In this document: positions 16,283 through 24,867 of the stretch, piece after piece
Layout: each line of letters starts with the position of its first letter
Numbering within the stretch: the stretch's first letter is position 1
Assembly: GCF_030341905.1 (NCBI RefSeq)
Contig: NZ_JATAAF010000010.1
Coordinates: 41,289 to 105,288 of the forward strand
Direction: 5' to 3'
DNA from: Porticoccus sp. W117
GTDB taxonomy: Bacteria > Pseudomonadota > Gammaproteobacteria > Pseudomonadales > Porticoccaceae
Length of the DNA stretch: 64,000 bases
Position numbers and translations under genes: made by a program
The notes under the pieces: generated by a model
Seen by the model: the letters and a program-made list of their open reading frames with translations, nothing else
Told to the model about the DNA's origin: nothing
Databases searched by the model: none

Positions 16283-18141
16283 AGCGAGCCATTAATCAGG
16301 AGCTAAAAGATTCCCAGCGGGAACAGTCGCTCTATGTCCTGCGCTTGCTGGTGGCCGCTGCGGTGGTGCTCGGTCTGGCGCTGGCTCTTGGTTTGCGCTA
16401 CTACAGCTTGCAGATTGAAAGCCACCAGCACTACGTGGCGGCATCGGAAGAAAATCGCGTGCACGTGCGCCCGGTGGCGCCCATACGGGGGCTGATTTAC
16501 GATCGTAACGGTGAGTTGCTGGCGGATAATCGCCCCAGTTTTATTCTGCGTATCGTCGTGGAACGCACCGACGACCTGGATGGTCTTCTGGCCCAGTTGC
16601 GCCAGATGGTAGACATCAGCGACCAGCAAGTGGCGCAGTTCAAGAAACGCCTGCAACGGCGCCACCCCTACGAAGCCATTGCCTTGCGCTACAACCTCAG
16701 TGAGCGTGAACGCGGCATTTTGGCGGTGGATGCCCACCGCTTGCCCGGTGTGGAGGTGGCGGCTCAGGTGGTGCGCTACTACCCTCAAAAAGAGCGTTTG
16801 GCCCATGTGTTGGGGTATGTCAGCCGTATCAGTGAGGGTGACCTGAGGGGCCGTGATGAGCAGCGCTACCGTGGCACGGATGTCATTGGCAAGCGCGGCT
16901 TGGAATATCACTACGAGGATATCTTGTTGGGCGGGGTGGGCAGCGAGAACGTGGAGACCAATTCCCGTGGCCGGGTGATGCGAGTGCTGGAACGCAACGA
17001 TCCCCAGCCGGGCAAAAATCTGCAGCTGTTCCTGGACAGTCGCCTGCAACAGGTGGCTCTGGATGCTCTGCAAGGGGAGCGCGGTTCAGTGGTTGCTCTG
17101 GATACCACAACCGGTGGTGTGTTGGCCATGGTGAGTGCTCCGGGTTACGACAGCAATCTGTTTGTCACCGGTATCAGCCACAAGGATTATGGCGAACTGC
17201 GGGATTCTCTGGATAAACCATTGCTCAATCGCACTTTGCAAGGCACTTATCCACCCGCATCTACCGTCAAGCCCGCCTACGGGTTGGCGATGCTCAAGAG
17301 CGGTGTCGCCACAGCAAATACCGAGGTGTGGGCCCCCGGCCATTTCAGGCTGCCCAATATCGACCATGAATATCGCTGCTGGGAGCGTCGCGGTCATGGC
17401 CATGTAAATATGCGGTCGGCTATTCAGCAATCCTGTGATATCTATTTTTACAAGCTGGCTTACCAGATGGGCATTGACCAAATGGCTCCCATGGGCAGGA
17501 GTGTTGGCCTTGGACAGCCCACGGGTATTGATATGTCCGGCGAGAAAGTCGGTGTGATGCCCAGCCGCGAGTGGAAGCAGGGCGCGCGCGGGGTTAGCTG
17601 GTATCACGGTGATACTATCAATGCGTCTATTGGCCAGGGTTTTACTGCTGCGACGCCATTGCAGTTGGCGGTGATGGCCATGCGTTTGGCCAATCGTGGT
17701 GAGTCGAGACCGCCCAAGCTGGTGCAGTCTGTGGGGGGTGAGCCCATCGATTTGGAGCCGCCGATGCAGCATATAGTCGCCGATAGTGCCCACTGGGATG
17801 TGGTGCAGGGGGCGATGGAGTCGGTGATTCACACGCTTAAGGGTACGGCTAACGCGGTGGCCAAAGGCTTGCAGTATCGTATGGCGGGTAAAACCGGTAC
17901 CGCCCAGGTGGTGAGTATTGCCCAGGGTGAGAAGTACGACGCCGAGATTCTCACCAAACGTACATTACCCCACGCGTTGTTTATTGGATACGCGCCTGCT
18001 GACGACCCGAAGATTGCGGTGGCGGTGATTATCGAAAACGGCGAGAAAAGCAGCCGCAGCGCCAAAGTGGCGCGCCAGGTGATGGATGCCTGGTTGCTGG
18101 AATATTCGGATCAGCCGTTGGTGACTGATGATGGCCAATAG
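16240..18141 (+). CDS. mrdA: Penicillin-binding protein 2, elongasome transpeptidase
   Basis: PBP2 cross-links side-wall peptidoglycan together with RodA and MreB. The protein has a TM anchor (about 32-52), a PBP dimerisation domain, then the transpeptidase with active-site Ser341 (STVK, Lys344), Ser398-Cys-Asp400 (the SxD motif of class B PBP2) and Lys551-Thr-Gly. Numbering counts from the TTG at 16240, which gives 633 residues. That TTG lies inside a palindromic repeat. No ATG, GTG or TTG occurs between it and the expected homologous start near INQELKDSQREQ; an ATT at 16291, 7 bases after GGAG, is the other candidate. Gene identity is certain, the start is not. Confidence 0.93.
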   Translation: MRLLHLPSSVSHLSERAINQELKDSQREQSLYVLRLLVAAAVVLGLALALGLRYYSLQIESHQHYVAASEENRVHVRPVAPIRGLIYDRNGELLADNRPSFILRIVVERTDDLDGLLAQLRQMVDISDQQVAQFKKRLQRRHPYEAIALRYNLSERERGILAVDAHRLPGVEVAAQVVRYYPQKERLAHVLGYVSRISEGDLRGRDEQRYRGTDVIGKRGLEYHYEDILLGGVGSENVETNSRGRVMRVLERNDPQPGKNLQLFLDSRLQQVALDALQGERGSVVALDTTTGGVLAMVSAPGYDSNLFVTGISHKDYGELRDSLDKPLLNRTLQGTYPPASTVKPAYGLAMLKSGVATANTEVWAPGHFRLPNIDHEYRCWERRGHGHVNMRSAIQQSCDIYFYKLAYQMGIDQMAPMGRSVGLGQPTGIDMSGEKVGVMPSREWKQGARGVSWYHGDTINASIGQGFTAATPLQLAVMAMRLANRGESRPPKLVQSVGGEPIDLEPPMQHIVADSAHWDVVQGAMESVIHTLKGTANAVAKGLQYRMAGKTGTAQVVSIAQGEKYDAEILTKRTLPHALFIGYAPADDPKIAVAVIIENGEKSSRSAKVARQVMDAWLLEYSDQPLVTDDGQ

Positions 18142-18149
18142 CTCAGTAC

Positions 18150-18272
18150 GTAAAGGTTGGGGATCACTGGTTGTGACACGCTGTCCTAATTTGGAAAAGA
18201 AAGTCGTCCCTGTAAGCTCGAGGCCAGCATCCCTGCTGGCCACGGTCACAACCAGTAATCCCCAACCTTTAC
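18150..18272. repeat. MITE-like element: 28-bp inverted repeats between mrdA and rodA
   Basis: Arms at 18150-18177 and 18245-18272 are reverse complements with one mismatch in 28, separated by 67 nt. An inner 8-bp perfect hairpin lies at 18222-18241. There is no coding frame. The size (123 bp) and architecture match a miniature inverted-repeat element, although I see no clear target-site duplication. It splits two genes normally almost adjacent. Confidence 0.75.
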
Positions 18273-18294
18273 CGGCAAGCTGGGAGTTGTCGTA

Positions 18295-19422
18295 GTGCAA
18301 AACGATTTTGTCCGCCATTTGCGCCAGCACAGCACCGGTATGTACCGCAAGAATCGCTGGCAGAAGTTGCATCTGGATATGCCGCTGATCCTGCTGTTGA
18401 TGCTGTTGTGCGGCATTGGTTTGATGGTGTTGTACAGTGCTAGCGAGCAGAGCCAGCATTACCTGAAACGGCAGATGGTGTTCTACGCTGTGGGTTTTGT
18501 GGTGATGTTGGTCACAGCGCAGTTGTCGCCGCGACTGTTGGCTCGTTGGGCGTTGCTGCCTTACGCCATTGGTTTGCTGCTGCTGGTGGCGGTGTTGTTT
18601 TTCGGGGTGGGGGCCAAAGGGGCGCAGCGCTGGTTGGAGTTGGGAGGCTTTCGCTTTCAGCCCTCGGAGATTATGAAAGTGGCGGTGCCGCTGATGCTGG
18701 CCAGTTATTTGGGGCAACGGCATCTGCCACCGACGCTTCGCTATGTGTTGGCGGCTTTGTTGATGATGGTATTGCCCGCGCTGTTGGTGGGTTTGCAACC
18801 GGATTTGGGCACGGCGCTGCTGATCTTTGCGTCTGGCTTTTTTGTGCTTTTTCTGGCGGGACTGCACAAGCGCTATATGTTGGGTGCCGGCCTGTTGGCC
18901 ATGGCGGCGATTCCGCTGTTTTGGCTGTTTTTGCTTCACGATTACCAAAAGCAGCGTATTCTGACGTTGCTTGATCCCCAGGCGGATCGGCTCGGTTCTG
19001 GCTGGAATATTATCCAGTCCACCACCGCTATTGGCTCCGGTGGTTGGCAAGGCAAGGGTTGGATGCAGGGTACTCAATCGCAGTTGGATTTTTTGCCAGA
19101 GCCACACACGGATTTTATTATCGCCGTGTTCAGTGAGGAGTTCGGTCTGGCAGGGGTGCTGAGCCTGCTGGGGCTGTATTTGCTGATTGTGGGGCGTTGC
19201 CTGTTTTTGGCTCTGCGCGCCAGTAATATGTTTGGTCGTTTGCTGGCGGGCAGTATTGCGTTGACCTTTTTTGTGTATGTTGTGGTCAACATGGGTATGG
19301 TATCTGGCGTTTTACCGGTTGTTGGTGTGCCTTTACCCCTGGTGAGTTATGGGGGTACTTCCATTGTGACCCTGATGCTTGGGTTTGGTATGCTAATGGC
19401 CGTTTGTGTTGATAAGCGTTAG
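18295..19422 (+). CDS. rodA: Peptidoglycan glycosyltransferase RodA
   Basis: RodA is the SEDS-family glycan polymerase of the elongasome and works with PBP2 encoded upstream. The 375-residue protein has about ten TM helices and the family signatures: LQPDLGTALLI near 177 (containing the key Asp), the long periplasmic loop with STTAIGSGGWQGKGWMQGTQSQLDFLPEPHTDFIIAVFSEEFG (about 241-283) and VGVPLPLVSYGGTSIV near the C-terminus. The start is a GTG at 18295 with GGGAG upstream; an ATG at 18340 is a weaker alternative. The MITE-like repeat lies in its leader. Confidence 0.96.
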   Translation: MQNDFVRHLRQHSTGMYRKNRWQKLHLDMPLILLLMLLCGIGLMVLYSASEQSQHYLKRQMVFYAVGFVVMLVTAQLSPRLLARWALLPYAIGLLLLVAVLFFGVGAKGAQRWLELGGFRFQPSEIMKVAVPLMLASYLGQRHLPPTLRYVLAALLMMVLPALLVGLQPDLGTALLIFASGFFVLFLAGLHKRYMLGAGLLAMAAIPLFWLFLLHDYQKQRILTLLDPQADRLGSGWNIIQSTTAIGSGGWQGKGWMQGTQSQLDFLPEPHTDFIIAVFSEEFGLAGVLSLLGLYLLIVGRCLFLALRASNMFGRLLAGSIALTFFVYVVVNMGMVSGVLPVVGVPLPLVSYGGTSIVTLMLGFGMLMAVCVDKR

Positions 19423-19457
19423 GGCAACAGACCCTGACTTGTGAGGGAGATTTTTCG

Positions 19458-20459
19458 GTGAACAAACGTGTTGTAACATTTGTAGCGGCGGTGGCGCTGC
19501 TGTTTTCTGCCGGGGTGCAGGCAAAAAACTATCTGGGTAATCCACAGGCCGAGTCATTTATCGGCCTTATGGTGGAGGAGCACGATTTTAAAGCCACCGA
19601 GCTGCGGCGCTTGTTTGCCCAGGCGGAGTTCAAGCAGAGCATTATTGATGCCATGACCCGCCCCGCCGAGAAGGTAAAACCCTGGCGCGATTACCGCAAA
19701 ATTTTCTACACCAGCAAACGCATTGATCTGGGTACCAAGTTCTGGCGTGAAAATTCCGAAGCCCTGATGCGTGCCAAGGAAGATTACGGTGTAGACCCGG
19801 CGATGATTGTTGCCATTATCGGCGTGGAAACCTACTACGGCCGCAACAAGGGCTCTTTCCGGGTACTGGACGCACTTTCCACCCTGGCCTTTGACTACCC
19901 CAAGCGCAGCCGCTTTTTCACCAAGCAGCTGGAGCACTTCCTGCTGCTGGCCCGTGAGCAAAACCAGGACCCCCTGGCCCTGAAAGGCTCCTACGCTGGT
20001 GCCATGGGCTTTGGCCAGTTTATTCCCAGCAGCTATCGCGCTTACGCGGTGGATTACGATAACGACGGCTTTGCCGATATCTGGAACAACACCACCGACG
20101 CCATTGGCAGTGTTGCCAATTACTTTGCCGAGCACGGCTGGAAAGACGGTGAGCCAGTGGCCACCCGTGTCAAACTTAAGCCGGATTACTCTCCCGATGT
20201 GATCACCAAAGGTTTAAAGCCGGATCGCACCATTCTGGAATTCAGCGAACACGGTTATTTTCCAGTGGATTTTGCCTCTCCAGACGCCATGGCTTCTGCC
20301 ATCAAACTGGATGGCCAGAACGGCGTGGAGTTCTGGTTCGGGCTGCATAATTTCTATGTGATTACCCGCTATAACCACAGCAGCATGTACGCCATGGCGG
20401 TCTATCAGGTGAGCCAGGCGATTCGCGAGCGCATGGAGCCCCATCTCGCAGAAAAATAG
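19458..20459 (+). CDS. mltB: Membrane-bound lytic murein transglycosylase B
   Basis: MltB cleaves the MurNAc-GlcNAc bond of peptidoglycan, forming 1,6-anhydro-MurNAc. The 333-residue protein has a signal peptide (about 1-22, SAGVQA-K) without a lipobox cysteine, so unlike E. coli MltB it may be soluble or periplasmic. The SLT-type family 3 domain carries catalytic Glu124 (GVETYYGR), followed by GAMGFGQFIPSSYRAYAVDYDNDG (about 180-203). GTG start at 19458 with GAGGGAG upstream. Its last bases begin a short tandem repeat that continues into the rlpA start. Confidence 0.95.
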   Translation: MNKRVVTFVAAVALLFSAGVQAKNYLGNPQAESFIGLMVEEHDFKATELRRLFAQAEFKQSIIDAMTRPAEKVKPWRDYRKIFYTSKRIDLGTKFWRENSEALMRAKEDYGVDPAMIVAIIGVETYYGRNKGSFRVLDALSTLAFDYPKRSRFFTKQLEHFLLLAREQNQDPLALKGSYAGAMGFGQFIPSSYRAYAVDYDNDGFADIWNNTTDAIGSVANYFAEHGWKDGEPVATRVKLKPDYSPDVITKGLKPDRTILEFSEHGYFPVDFASPDAMASAIKLDGQNGVEFWFGLHNFYVITRYNHSSMYAMAVYQVSQAIRERMEPHLAEK

Positions 20460-20506
20460 TTTGCAGGTAAATAGTCTTGCGGAAAAATAGTCTTGCTGAG
20501 AAATAA
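20454..20506 (+). repeat. Short tandem repeat (about 16 bp x 3.5) across the mltB-rlpA junction
   Basis: AAATAG-T-TTGC-type units start at 20454, 20469, 20485 and 20501, a period of 15-16 bp. The first contains the mltB stop (TAG), and the third supplies the TTG used to start rlpA. The pattern suggests a local duplication that created the present gene junction. Confidence 0.65.
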
Positions 20507-21305
20507 CCGCCTTTTCTTCCCACTGCTCGCAGCGGTACTGCTGCTGGCGGGCTGTGGCGGCTCCAATTACTACAAGGATGACCGCCCGCCTCGCCAGGAC
20601 AGAGACGTCAGCCAGATTCCCGATGCGGTCCCCAGAGTAGAGCCCATCACTCGCGCCGGCAATACCAACCCCTATCGCGCCCTGGGCAAAACCTACCATC
20701 TGCTGCCGGACAATCGCGGTTACAAGGCCCGCGGTATGGCCTCCTGGTACGGCAGCAAGTTTCACGGCAGGCCCACCGCCAACGGCGAAACCTACGATAT
20801 GTTCGCCATGACGGCGGCCCACAAAACCCTGAAAATTCCCGCCTATGTGAAAGTCACCAATCTGGAAAATAATCGCCAGGTGGTGGTGCGAGTGAACGAT
20901 CGCGGCCCGTTCCTGCACGATCGTTTGATTGATCTTTCCTACGCGGCGGCCAAGAAGCTCAATTTTGCCGATGATGGTCTGGCGCAAGTTGAAGTCGAAT
21001 ACATAGACCCTGCAGGTGTGCAGGCCCGGCCAGAGCCAGTCAGGCCGGCGCAAACAGGCAAGCCTATGGAGAAAGGCAGTTATCTGCAGTTGGCGGCATT
21101 TTCCAAGGCCAAGCCTGCCCTACAAATGCAGGCGCGCCTGCGCCAATGGGTGGGCCATCCGGTATTGATGACCATCAATGAGGGTTCCAAGGGCCTGCTT
21201 TACAAAGTCTTGATCGGCCCCGTGGCTCAGACTGAAGAGCAGCAGCGTCTTAAAGCGCAGGTGCGCCAGCGGGAAAAGCTATCTCCATTTTTGGTTCAGT
21301 TTTAA
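20493..21305 (+). CDS. rlpA: Septal-ring lytic transglycosylase RlpA, lipoprotein
   Basis: RlpA cuts peptide-free (denuded) glycan strands during division. The 270-residue protein has a lipoprotein signal with lipobox LAGC (Cys21), a double-psi beta-barrel domain (about 75-165) with GMASWYGSKFHGRPTANGE, the ALA-like MTAAHKTLK and the catalytic-region VRVNDRGPFLHDRLIDLSYAAAKKL, then a SPOR domain (about 193-268) that binds denuded glycan. The start is TTG at 20493 inside a tandem repeat; no other start fits before the signal peptide. Downstream of mltB by 33 bp. Confidence 0.95.
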   Translation: MLRNNRLFFPLLAAVLLLAGCGGSNYYKDDRPPRQDRDVSQIPDAVPRVEPITRAGNTNPYRALGKTYHLLPDNRGYKARGMASWYGSKFHGRPTANGETYDMFAMTAAHKTLKIPAYVKVTNLENNRQVVVRVNDRGPFLHDRLIDLSYAAAKKLNFADDGLAQVEVEYIDPAGVQARPEPVRPAQTGKPMEKGSYLQLAAFSKAKPALQMQARLRQWVGHPVLMTINEGSKGLLYKVLIGPVAQTEEQQRLKAQVRQREKLSPFLVQF

Positions 21306-21367
21306 CGGTATTGCTTCATACTTCTGCTGTGGTACTCGTGGTAAAATCCCCGCCGATTTTGAATCCT

Positions 21368-21394
21368 GTCACCCTTCATTTCATTCAGGGTGAC
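21368..21394 (+). promoter_or_regulatory. Hairpin upstream of dacA
   Basis: GTCACCCT at 21368-21375 and AGGGTGAC at 21387-21394 form a perfect 8-bp stem with an 11-nt loop, 24 bases before the dacA ATG. It has no T-run. It may be a leader hairpin or an attenuated terminator after rlpA. Confidence 0.45.
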
Positions 21395-21418
21395 GATTAG
21401 CTGTTTCAAGGAACCACC

Positions 21419-22573
21419 ATGATTAGCAAGTTGCTTCAGATTTTTCTGGCCACTGTCCTTACCCTGCTGGCGCCGCTGGCCACTGCTCTCACACCCGCTC
21501 CCCCGGAACTGTCTGCCAAGGCCTGGATTCTGGTGGATGCGGATACCGGCGAAATCCTGGTAGAGCACAACGCCAACGAGCAGTTGGAGCCCGCCAGCCT
21601 CACCAAGATGATGACCAGTTACATCGTCTCCAAAGATATCCACCAGGGCAAAATCAGCGAGCAGGACATGGTGCCCATCAGCGTCAATGCCTGGCGTATG
21701 GGCGGCTCCAAGATGTTTATCCGCGAGGGTACCGAGGTCAAGCTGATCGACCTGCTGCGGGGGGTGATTATCCAGTCTGGCAACGACGCCTCAGTGGCGC
21801 TGGCGGAATACGTGGCCGGCAGTGAAGGCGCCTTTGCCGATGTAATGAACCAGCAGGCACAACTGCTGGGCATGAACAACACCAACTACGAAAATGCCAC
21901 CGGTTGGCCGGCGGAAGGGCACCTCACTACCGCCTACGACCTGTCCCTGCTGGCGCGGGCATTGATCAAGGATCACCCGGAGCACTACAGCATCTACGCG
22001 GAAAAGTACTTCAAGTACAACATCGACAAGCCCCAGCCCAACCGCAACCGTCTGTTGTGGCGCGACAAATCCGTGGACGGCATCAAAACCGGCCACACCG
22101 AGGCGGCGGGCTACTGCCTGGTGTCTTCGGCGCTGCGCGATGGCATGCGCCTGGTTGCTGTGGTGATGGGCACCGACAGCGACGAAGCCCGTGCCCGTGA
22201 ATCGCAAAAACTGCTTTCCTACGGCTTCCGCTATTTTGAAAGCGCCAAGGTATTTAACGCTCAACAAGTGATGCAGGAAAACGCTCGCGTTTGGTATGGC
22301 GAGAGCGAGAATCTCAACTTGGTAGTGGCGGAAGAAACCCAGCTCACCGTGCCCTACGGAGCAGCCAAAAAGCTGCAAATTGACGTTAATGCCCCCGAGC
22401 AGATCGAGGCTCCAGTCGCTTTGGGCCAACAGTTGGGAACGGTAACCGTCAGCTACGATGGCGAGCTGTTGCGGGAGCTGCCACTGGTGGCGGATCGTGA
22501 AATCCCTGAAGCGGGCTTCTTTGCTCGTATGTGGGACAGCATCAAGTTGTTTTTTGTGGGTATTTTCAGTTGA
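21419..22573 (+). CDS. dacA: D-alanyl-D-alanine carboxypeptidase (PBP5/6 type)
   Basis: DacA removes the terminal D-Ala from pentapeptides in periplasmic peptidoglycan, limiting cross-linking. The 384-residue protein has a signal peptide (about 1-23), an S11 peptidase domain with Ser60-x-x-Lys63 (SLTK), Ser120-Gly-Asn122 (SGN) and Lys223-Thr-Gly (KTG), a PBP5 C-terminal beta domain (about 275-365) and a final amphipathic helix (MWDSIKLFFVGIF) that tethers it to the inner membrane. ATG start. It precedes ybeD by 17 bp, as in E. coli. Confidence 0.97.
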   Translation: MISKLLQIFLATVLTLLAPLATALTPAPPELSAKAWILVDADTGEILVEHNANEQLEPASLTKMMTSYIVSKDIHQGKISEQDMVPISVNAWRMGGSKMFIREGTEVKLIDLLRGVIIQSGNDASVALAEYVAGSEGAFADVMNQQAQLLGMNNTNYENATGWPAEGHLTTAYDLSLLARALIKDHPEHYSIYAEKYFKYNIDKPQPNRNRLLWRDKSVDGIKTGHTEAAGYCLVSSALRDGMRLVAVVMGTDSDEARARESQKLLSYGFRYFESAKVFNAQQVMQENARVWYGESENLNLVVAEETQLTVPYGAAKKLQIDVNAPEQIEAPVALGQQLGTVTVSYDGELLRELPLVADREIPEAGFFARMWDSIKLFFVGIFS

Positions 22574-22590
22574 TAACCATCAGTAACACC

Positions 22591-22860
22591 ATGAGTGAAC
22601 AAGACGCCCCGAAAATAGAATTCCCCTGCGATTACCCCATCAAAGTAATGGGTAAGGCGCACCCGGACTTTCACGCCTTTGTACTGGAAGTCATGCAGCG
22701 CCATGTGGGTGATTTCGACCCTAACCGGGTGACTGTGCGCGACAGCAGCAAGGGCACCTTCCAGGCGATAACCGCTACGATCGTCTGCACCGGCAAGCCG
22801 CAATTAGAAGCCATTTTTGCTGACCTGAAAGAGCACCCCATGGTGCATATGGTGATTTGA
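22591..22860 (+). CDS. ybeD: YbeD/DUF493 family protein
   Basis: An 89-residue protein of the UPF0250 family with an ACT-like fold, found between dacA and lipB. The characteristic IEFPCDYPIKVMGK and SSKGTFQAITATI...AIFADLKEHPMVHMVI segments are present. The biochemical function is not established; context suggests a link with lipoate synthesis or envelope regulation. The frame opens further upstream, but the ATG at 22591 (MSEQDAPK) gives the normal family length. A palindromic repeat begins 18 bp after its stop. Confidence 0.93.
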   Translation: MSEQDAPKIEFPCDYPIKVMGKAHPDFHAFVLEVMQRHVGDFDPNRVTVRDSSKGTFQAITATIVCTGKPQLEAIFADLKEHPMVHMVI

Positions 22861-22878
22861 TGCGGGGTATTTTCCTCT

Positions 22879-22950
22879 GTCATCCTGAGCGTAGCGAAGG
22901 ATCTATATCTAGAATTGAAAGGCGAGATTCTTCGCTACGCTCAGAATGAC
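22879..22950. repeat. GTCATCCTGAGCGTAGCGAAGG palindromic repeat before lipB
   Basis: Arm GTCATCCTGAGCGTAGCGAAGGATCT at 22879-22904 is reverse-complementary to AGATTCTTCGCTACGCTCAGAATGAC near 22925-22950 with two or three mismatches. The element fills the ybeD-lipB gap. It ends at the lipB start and supplies an extra upstream ATG at 22946. Confidence 0.8.
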
Positions 22951-22951
22951 G

Positions 22952-23635
22952 ATGAAAGATACCATTACTGTCCGCCAGCTCGGCCGCCAGCCCTATGAAC
23001 CGGTATTTGCTGCCATGCAGGCGTTTACCGATGGCCGCGACGACGACAGCCGGGACGAAATCTGGTTGGTAGAGCACGACCCGGTATTTACCCAGGGCCA
23101 GGCGGGCAAGGCAGAACATGTATTGATGCCCGGAGATATTCCGGTGGTGCAGGTAGACCGTGGAGGTCAGGTGACCTACCACGGCCCCGGCCAGATCGTC
23201 GCTTATCCGATGGTGGATTTGCGTCGCCGGGGAATGGGTGTACGCCAACTGGTCTCCGCTATCGAGCAGAGCATAGTGGAAACCCTCGCCCCTTATGGTA
23301 TTGTCGCCGCCCCCAAAGCCGACGCGCCTGGCGTGTATGTGGATGGCGATAAAATTGCCTCTCTTGGCCTGCGGGTGCGCAAGGGCAAAAGTTATCATGG
23401 CCTGGCGTTTAATATTGATATGGATCTGTCGCCTTTCGCCCGGATCAATCCCTGCGGCTACGCCGGGCTGAAAATGGTGCAGATGAAGGATCTGGTGCAG
23501 GGCGAGATGCCTGCGTACCGCACCGTGGAAGAACTGTTACTGGATCGTATGGCGGCAAACCTGGGTTTTGACCGCTGGCAGTATGCGGATCAGCCTCATG
23601 AAATCCTTGACGTAGGGCGGATTAGCGAAGCGTAA
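22952..23635 (+). CDS. lipB: Octanoyl-[acyl carrier protein]:protein octanoyltransferase
   Basis: LipB moves octanoate from ACP to lipoyl domains, the first step of lipoate synthesis. From the ATG at 22952 it is 227 residues, with [18 protein letters not shown] (about 70-87), the catalytic Lys in [12 protein letters not shown] and nucleophile Cys168 (NPCGYAGL). An ATG two codons earlier lies in the preceding palindromic repeat; no Shine-Dalgarno sequence is evident for either. The C-terminal residues VGRISEA and the TAA are encoded by a second repeat (GGCGGATTAGCGAAGCGTAATCCGCC), so both gene ends touch repeats. lipA follows. Confidence 0.95.
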   Translation: MKDTITVRQLGRQPYEPVFAAMQAFTDGRDDDSRDEIWLVEHDPVFTQGQAGKAEHVLMPGDIPVVQVDRGGQVTYHGPGQIVAYPMVDLRRRGMGVRQLVSAIEQSIVETLAPYGIVAAPKADAPGVYVDGDKIASLGLRVRKGKSYHGLAFNIDMDLSPFARINPCGYAGLKMVQMKDLVQGEMPAYRTVEELLLDRMAANLGFDRWQYADQPHEILDVGRISEA

Positions 23636-23673
23636 TCCGCCAGAAAACCGGTGGATTACGCTTCGCCGACCAA
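23612..23673. repeat. GGCGGATTAGCGAAGCGTAATCCGCC repeat overlapping the lipB stop
   Basis: GGCGGATTAGCGAAGCGTAATCCGCC is an imperfect palindrome, followed by an inverted partial copy (GGTGGATTACGCTTCGCC). The first copy lies within the last codons of lipB and includes its TAA stop. It belongs with the GTAGGTCGG/CCGAC family at 24802, 25457, 25507 and 57804. Confidence 0.75.
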
Positions 23674-23725
23674 CCTAAAGTAGGCACCCTACAAGTGGCC
23701 TTTGGCACAGTAGAGATTAACAACG

Positions 23726-24742
23726 ATGACAGACCTCACCCGAAACGATGACGAATTGGCCGTAGATGCCACCAAGCTGCAACCGGTGCGCAAGACTCGC
23801 CGCCGGGTGCAGGGTGAAAAGCTGCGCGATGCCGACAAGGTAGAGCTGATTCCCGTCAAGGTGATGCCCAGCGAAGGCCACCAGCGCAAGCCGGAGTGGA
23901 TTCGCGTACGCATGTCCAGCTCTCCGAAAGTGGCAGAGATCAAAAAGACCCTGCGCAGTCACAATTTGTCCACGGTGTGTGAAGAAGCCAACTGCCCCAA
24001 CCTCAGTGAGTGTTTTGGCGGCGGTACTGCGACCTTTATGATTATGGGTGACATCTGCACCCGTCGCTGCCCGTTTTGCGATGTGGGCCATGGCAAGCCC
24101 AATCCACTGGATGTGGACGAGCCGTTGAACCTGGCGAAAGCCATCGCCGATATGAAACTCAAATACGTGGTGATCACCTCGGTGGATCGCGACGACCTGC
24201 GCGACGGTGGCGCCCAACATTACGCCGACTGCATTCGCGAAGCCCGTATTTTGTCCCCCAATTTGGAAGTGGAAGTGTTGGTGCCGGATTTTCGCGGCCG
24301 CATGGAGCCAGCATTGGAAATCCTCAGCGCAACGCCGCCGGATGTGTTCAATCACAACCTGGAAACCATCCCCCGCCTGTACCGCGAGGCGCGCCCCGGC
24401 GCCAACTACAAGTGGTCGCTGAAATTGCTGCAGGAATACGGCAGGCTCAACCCCAAGGTACCCACCAAATCCGGGCTGATGGTGGGTCTGGGTGAAACCA
24501 AAGACGAGCTGCTGGAAGTGTTCTACGAAATGCGCGAGCACGACATCGATATGCTCACCGTAGGCCAGTACCTGCAACCCTCCAAAGACCACTTGCCGGT
24601 AGACCGCTTTGTGCATCCGGATGAGTTTGAAGAATACGCCGAATACGCCTACTCCATCGGTTTCAAACACGTGGCCAGCGGCCCGCTGGTTCGCTCCTCC
24701 TACCACGCCGACAAACAGGCGCATGGAGAGACCGTTAAATAA
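23726..24742 (+). CDS. lipA: Lipoyl synthase
   Basis: LipA is a radical-SAM enzyme that inserts two sulfurs into protein-bound octanoyl groups. The 338-residue protein has the auxiliary-cluster cysteines Cys85, Cys90 and Cys96 ([12 protein letters not shown]), the radical-SAM cysteines Cys111, Cys115 and Cys118 (CTRRCPFC) and the terminal RSSYHADK with the serine that ligates the sacrificial cluster. An unusually charged N-terminal extension of about 60 residues precedes the first motif. ATG start. It ends the operon-like block that began with proA. Confidence 0.97.
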   Translation: MTDLTRNDDELAVDATKLQPVRKTRRRVQGEKLRDADKVELIPVKVMPSEGHQRKPEWIRVRMSSSPKVAEIKKTLRSHNLSTVCEEANCPNLSECFGGGTATFMIMGDICTRRCPFCDVGHGKPNPLDVDEPLNLAKAIADMKLKYVVITSVDRDDLRDGGAQHYADCIREARILSPNLEVEVLVPDFRGRMEPALEILSATPPDVFNHNLETIPRLYREARPGANYKWSLKLLQEYGRLNPKVPTKSGLMVGLGETKDELLEVFYEMREHDIDMLTVGQYLQPSKDHLPVDRFVHPDEFEEYAEYAYSIGFKHVASGPLVRSSYHADKQAHGETVK

Positions 24743-24801
24743 GCTGCGAGCCGCGGGCTACTAGCGGCGAGCTGTCCGAGCGAAATTCGCGCTCTACACC
24801 A

Positions 24802-24826
24802 TGTAGGTCGGCCTTCAGGCCGACAA
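24802..24826. repeat. Short palindromic repeat, GTAGGTCGG family
   Basis: TGTAGGTCGGCCTTCAGGCCGACAAG forms a stem of about 8 bp (TCGGCCT/AGGCCGA). Related units lie at 25457-25482, 25507-25529 and 57804-57830. Confidence 0.7.
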
Positions 24827-24867
24827 GTTAGCGGCTGTTACTACCTTGAATAATGAGATGAGGCATA

